A program made the translations under genes and the position numbers. From the NCBI GenBank assembly GCA_900708905.1, contig CAADRB010000016.1:2160837-2224836 (forward strand): a stretch of 64,000 nucleotides of DNA, in the 5' to 3' direction. This DNA is from Hymenolepis diminuta. Its lineage: Eukaryota > Platyhelminthes > Cestoda > Cyclophyllidea > Hymenolepididae. Shown here piece after piece: positions 61,146 to 64,000 of the stretch. Positions within the stretch are counted from its first letter, which is position 1. The number at the start of each line of letters is the position of its first letter. Below the pieces are notes generated by a model. That model did not search any database. It was not told the DNA's origin and was given only the letters and a program-made list of their open reading frames with translations.

Positions 61146-61652
61146 AATCATCAGAGGAAGGAATGAATGAATACACTGACTGAAACAGCTTAACAGAGAG
61201 GTTGCCAAAACTAACGACTTGATTACTTTTCCAAAATTTTCGAACTCTGTTATGAGAAGATGGGAATGGAGAGTGATGATAACAGATATTTTCATGGCAT
61301 GAATCAAGAAAAGAAATAACCTTGAGACCAATTAGTCGAAGTTATGGCCAAATGCCAGGAGTAAGCTGAAAATGCATGGGCCAAGTAACTCGACGGAAGT
61401 AAATAACTTAAAGGCCCGGGGGTTAGTCGTGCATAGAATGGCGAGATGACAGAAAATGGTTAAAATTGGCTCATTGCCGTATGCTAGCCTCAAGTTCACT
61501 AAATTACACTACTCCTTACGAGAATGCGTCTTTCTGAATAAGCTTTGAGCTAAAGTTTGAATTCCTATAATATTGCTACTTCCAAATTTCAGTTATTATC
61601 TTTATTTACCTTTATATTATCATTAAGAAAAATTATCCCCAAGTTCAACCAG

Positions 61653-61888
61653 TTTGGGAAGTTACAATGGGAACAAAGCGAACAATGTCTCACGAAAAGC
61701 AGGTTCCCATACGAGCCAAAACATTATTGCAGGCTTTCGTGCTTTGCTTGTTTGTAACTGGGCAACACCTCGGAATCGACATACCACAAGAAGCCCATGA
61801 ACTTGATCCTGCATTTATTTCACAATTGCAATTAAGCTTTTCACAAAATCCTTTGGGATTTCAACTCCACGTAAAAGAAAATTATTAA
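61653..61888 (+). CDS. Possible terminal exon, sideroflexin-like tail
   Basis: From an acceptor-like CAACCAG the frame reads WEVTMGTKRTMSHEKQVPI, then a hydrophobic segment, AKTLLQAFVLCLFVTGQHLG, then IDIPQEAHELDPAFISQLQ, ending HVKENY and TAA. The layout of basic loop, helix, PQ, then L-(D/E)P resembles the C-terminus of sideroflexins (mitochondrial amino-acid carriers: helix, FPQ, LEPE). The final NKGL of that family is missing, and the upstream exons were not found. AATAAA follows the stop by 14 bases, which supports a real 3' end. The family assignment is tentative. Confidence 0.35.
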
Positions 61889-61902
61889 ATTTCGGACAAT
61901 TA

Positions 61903-61908
61903 AATAAA
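61903..61908 (+). terminator. Poly(A) signal after possible exon
   Basis: AATAAA 14 bases past the TAA at 61886-61888, followed by GTTTCTTGTTTTTATT, a T-rich downstream element. Together with the open frame it suggests a transcript end. Confidence 0.4.
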
Positions 61909-62194
61909 GTTTCTTGTTTTTATTCTACTTGGGGCTCGAAAGTCATCACCACAAAGTGCAGAAAGTTGCAAAATTACTGTTTTAAGGACTTTATTGCAAA
62001 TAAGTCGTGAAAGGGTAACTTGAGGTCGGAAAATTATATTAAAAATGAAAGTAAAATTTTAAATTTTGTTATTGTTATTATCCTCATTAATACAAAACTA
62101 TTTTAATATTTAATTGCGGTTGGCAACTGAATGTGTTCAACAGAAAGTCCACCAAATGCTAAAGGGTCCGGGGGGGATCGATGCTGATGGTAAC

Positions 62195-62460
62195 GTCAGG
62201 ATATCAAAGTCTTACATTAGTTGATTTTTCGATTTGAGTTGTACAGTTTTTACTAAATGAGTGGTTCACGTTTCAAAATTCAAATATTCATGATTCGTTT
62301 CTTGTATTGCAGCACATCCTTCTGCAATTTCAAGTGTTATTTGACCGGTTTTAATCATGATGGTCGGTCTTACCACTTCGGTTAAGTTTTCCTTCCAACG
62401 TTTAAGAAGACCAATGATCTTACATGACATTCAGCAGTATACAGTTGTAAAATAACTGAG
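62195..62460 (+). repeat. Dispersed repeat R1, copy 3
   Basis: Shares GGATATCAAAGTCTTA, GTTCACGTTTCAAAATTC, TTTGACCGGTTTTAATCATG, GGTCGGTCTTACCACTTC and GATCTTACATGACATTCAGC with the copies at 1.6 and 7.8 kb. It lies some 54-60 kb from them. Confidence 0.75.
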
Positions 62461-62464
62461 GGCG

Positions 62465-63923
62465 AATTATAAGGTTAACAGCAAGTATGAAAACTGTGAT
62501 GCTCTGTACATGGCGATCAGTGGATGTAGAATTGTTAAATGGTTGCTAGACGATGCCTATATCTGTTAAAACGAGTGTGTACATTATGGTGGAACTTGCT
62601 ATGAAATTATCAAATAAACCTGTGAGATCCGGGCTTACTGGGAAATTTTGTCTGATATTTTGCAAAAAATGAGAAATTTAGTAATACATCCTCTTCCGGT
62701 CGCACATGGAATGAATCTGGATGTCTGTTTTCAACCTTCCCTTAGTTTTAAACCTATTAATTATGGATTTTTTCTGCTCCTCTGGTTCAGCTGCTTCTCC
62801 ACTAAGGAAAATATAATTTTTCGTAGGTAATGATGCATTTTGGGACTCAGATTTTGAGGTCGGGAAATAAGATCTCATTTGTCAAAAGCGGAAGGTTCAC
62901 TCATTAATTGTTAATTTATGATAAATTGATTGCAGCTTCTAGAAATAAATGAAGAATTAAAACTTTGGCCATTTTTTAACGATATGTGGAACAAATTGTG
63001 CAAAAGTGCGATCGTAAAGTTCAAATGTATGGGTAATATGCGTGTAAAGTGCTGACAAATGGCCATTCCAACAGCATCATGCATAATGTTCAATTTTAAT
63101 GTTAAAACACGACAGTTGTTCGGGCAATAAAATTTCTCTCTTTAAATATATTCTCACAATCTCGCCTTAATTTTTTTTGACTAAAGTGAATTTCAACTTG
63201 ATGTGAAATTTACCTAGAGCTGTGAAACCCGATCTTGTCTAGTCGGCTTGTACCGGACATTAGACTTGGTTGTTGGTTAGTGTGTCTGCTAATTAACAAA
63301 TACCTCAATAATAAATTATCTGCTAAGTAATAAATAAATTAATTAATAACCTGTTTTGATCACCAGTATCAGCAACAATATACCTTTATCAAAATCCTTA
63401 CATAATTCTTATCCTAAAAATTTAAAAGTGGTCTTGTAACTAAGTCTTAATTTAATGAAGCAATTTTCAGACATTATCTTTCCTCGTGTATGAAAATTTA
63501 ATTCTGTTAGCCAACGTTTTATTGAAATAAATATTCTTTTTCAATTATAGTCCACTACCTAATTAGAAGATGAGATTATAATTTTAATGGGATCACTCCC
63601 GTCACTCTATTTTGCGAGGTCTAATAATCAGGAAGGAGACATTGGGATAATTACCAGGGAACAGGACAGACTAACACGGTATCTTCCTGTCCAGACTTAA
63701 GGCCATTAAAAATCTTTTAATCAACCACTATTGGCATTCAGATGTGAGTTGCCTTGAAACAGAGAGGCTGTCTAAATAACTGACAAAAACCTTTCGAGTG
63801 CCTCGTGAAAATAATTATGAATACTCGTCGTAAAATGATTGAAAACTGTAAAAACTAATCATATTTAACTGTTAGTGCGACTTAACCAATGCGGCTGACG
63901 CTTTCGATCAATAGGGTGAACCA
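62465..63923. other. Intergenic, probable upstream region of the next gene
   Basis: No coding segment recognised. A CCAAT motif (63887-63891) and a TGACGC motif (63896-63901) lie 25-40 bases before the start codon of the next feature. They could be promoter elements or 5' UTR. Confidence 0.4.
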
Positions 63924-64000
63924 ATGGATCTCGATTCCGTGATCTCAAATTTTGATACGATGGCATCAACTGCTGCACAACCACCAGCGAATGAACCTTC
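63924..64000 (+). CDS. Likely first coding exon of a gene, cut by window edge
   Basis: An ATG in good context (ACCAATGG) opens a frame to the edge: MDLDSVISNFDTMASTAAQP then PANEPS. An in-frame TAG at 63912-63914 makes this ATG the natural start. The short stretch is richer in G+C than its surroundings, with acidic then Ala/Pro-rich residues, as in the disordered N-termini of many regulatory proteins. The family cannot be told from 25 residues. Confidence 0.5.
   Translation, partial: MDLDSVISNFDTMASTAAQPPANEP

Overview
This is eukaryotic, metazoan DNA: one gene split by long introns, AT-rich sequence with few coding blocks, and many decayed transposons. Nothing prokaryotic (operons, ribosome-binding sites, CRISPR) is visible. 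A compact gene with one 69 bp intron among multi-kilobase ones, mariner, Tc1-like and Ty3/Gypsy relics, and GPCR-like fragments would fit a flatworm, perhaps a tapeworm. That organism guess is inference and weakly held.

The only gene identified with confidence is PAPS synthase, plus strand, 3253 to 16305. Five exons encode the whole C-terminal ATP-sulfurylase domain (411 residues), ending in a stop and followed by a poly(A) signal near 16495. The N-terminal APS-kinase part must lie upstream of the window. Intron 1 appears to be a GC-AG intron, and a decayed extra copy of exon 3 lies inside it, with two stops and a destroyed donor. Introns 1 and 3 are filled with repeats, including a Ty3/Gypsy integrase relic on the minus strand (about 9.7-11.3 kb) and a tRNA-derived SINE-like unit (12.9-13.0 kb).

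From about 17 kb onward the sequence is more AT-rich and mostly gene-empty. It holds a Tc1-like transposase relic (27.3-28.3 kb, minus), a mariner relic interrupted by a 50 N gap with an identical 488 bp copy on each side (31.2-32.9 kb, an assembly artefact), two tandem mariner copies (37.6-39.1 kb), a trypsin-like protease relic (50.6-51.5 kb, minus) and an internally deleted mariner of another family (52.1-52.7 kb).

The last 5 kb are busier: possible GPCR exons on the minus strand (59.6-61.0 kb), a possible terminal exon with a poly(A) signal on the plus strand (61.65-61.91 kb), a third copy of a dispersed repeat (62.2 kb), and the likely first coding residues of another gene running off the right edge (63924-64000).

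I found no convincing evidence of an undescribed multi-gene system. The most rewarding items are the dead duplicate exon of PAPS synthase, the GC-AG intron, the false duplication at the gap, and the newly readable protease, GPCR and Gypsy fragments.
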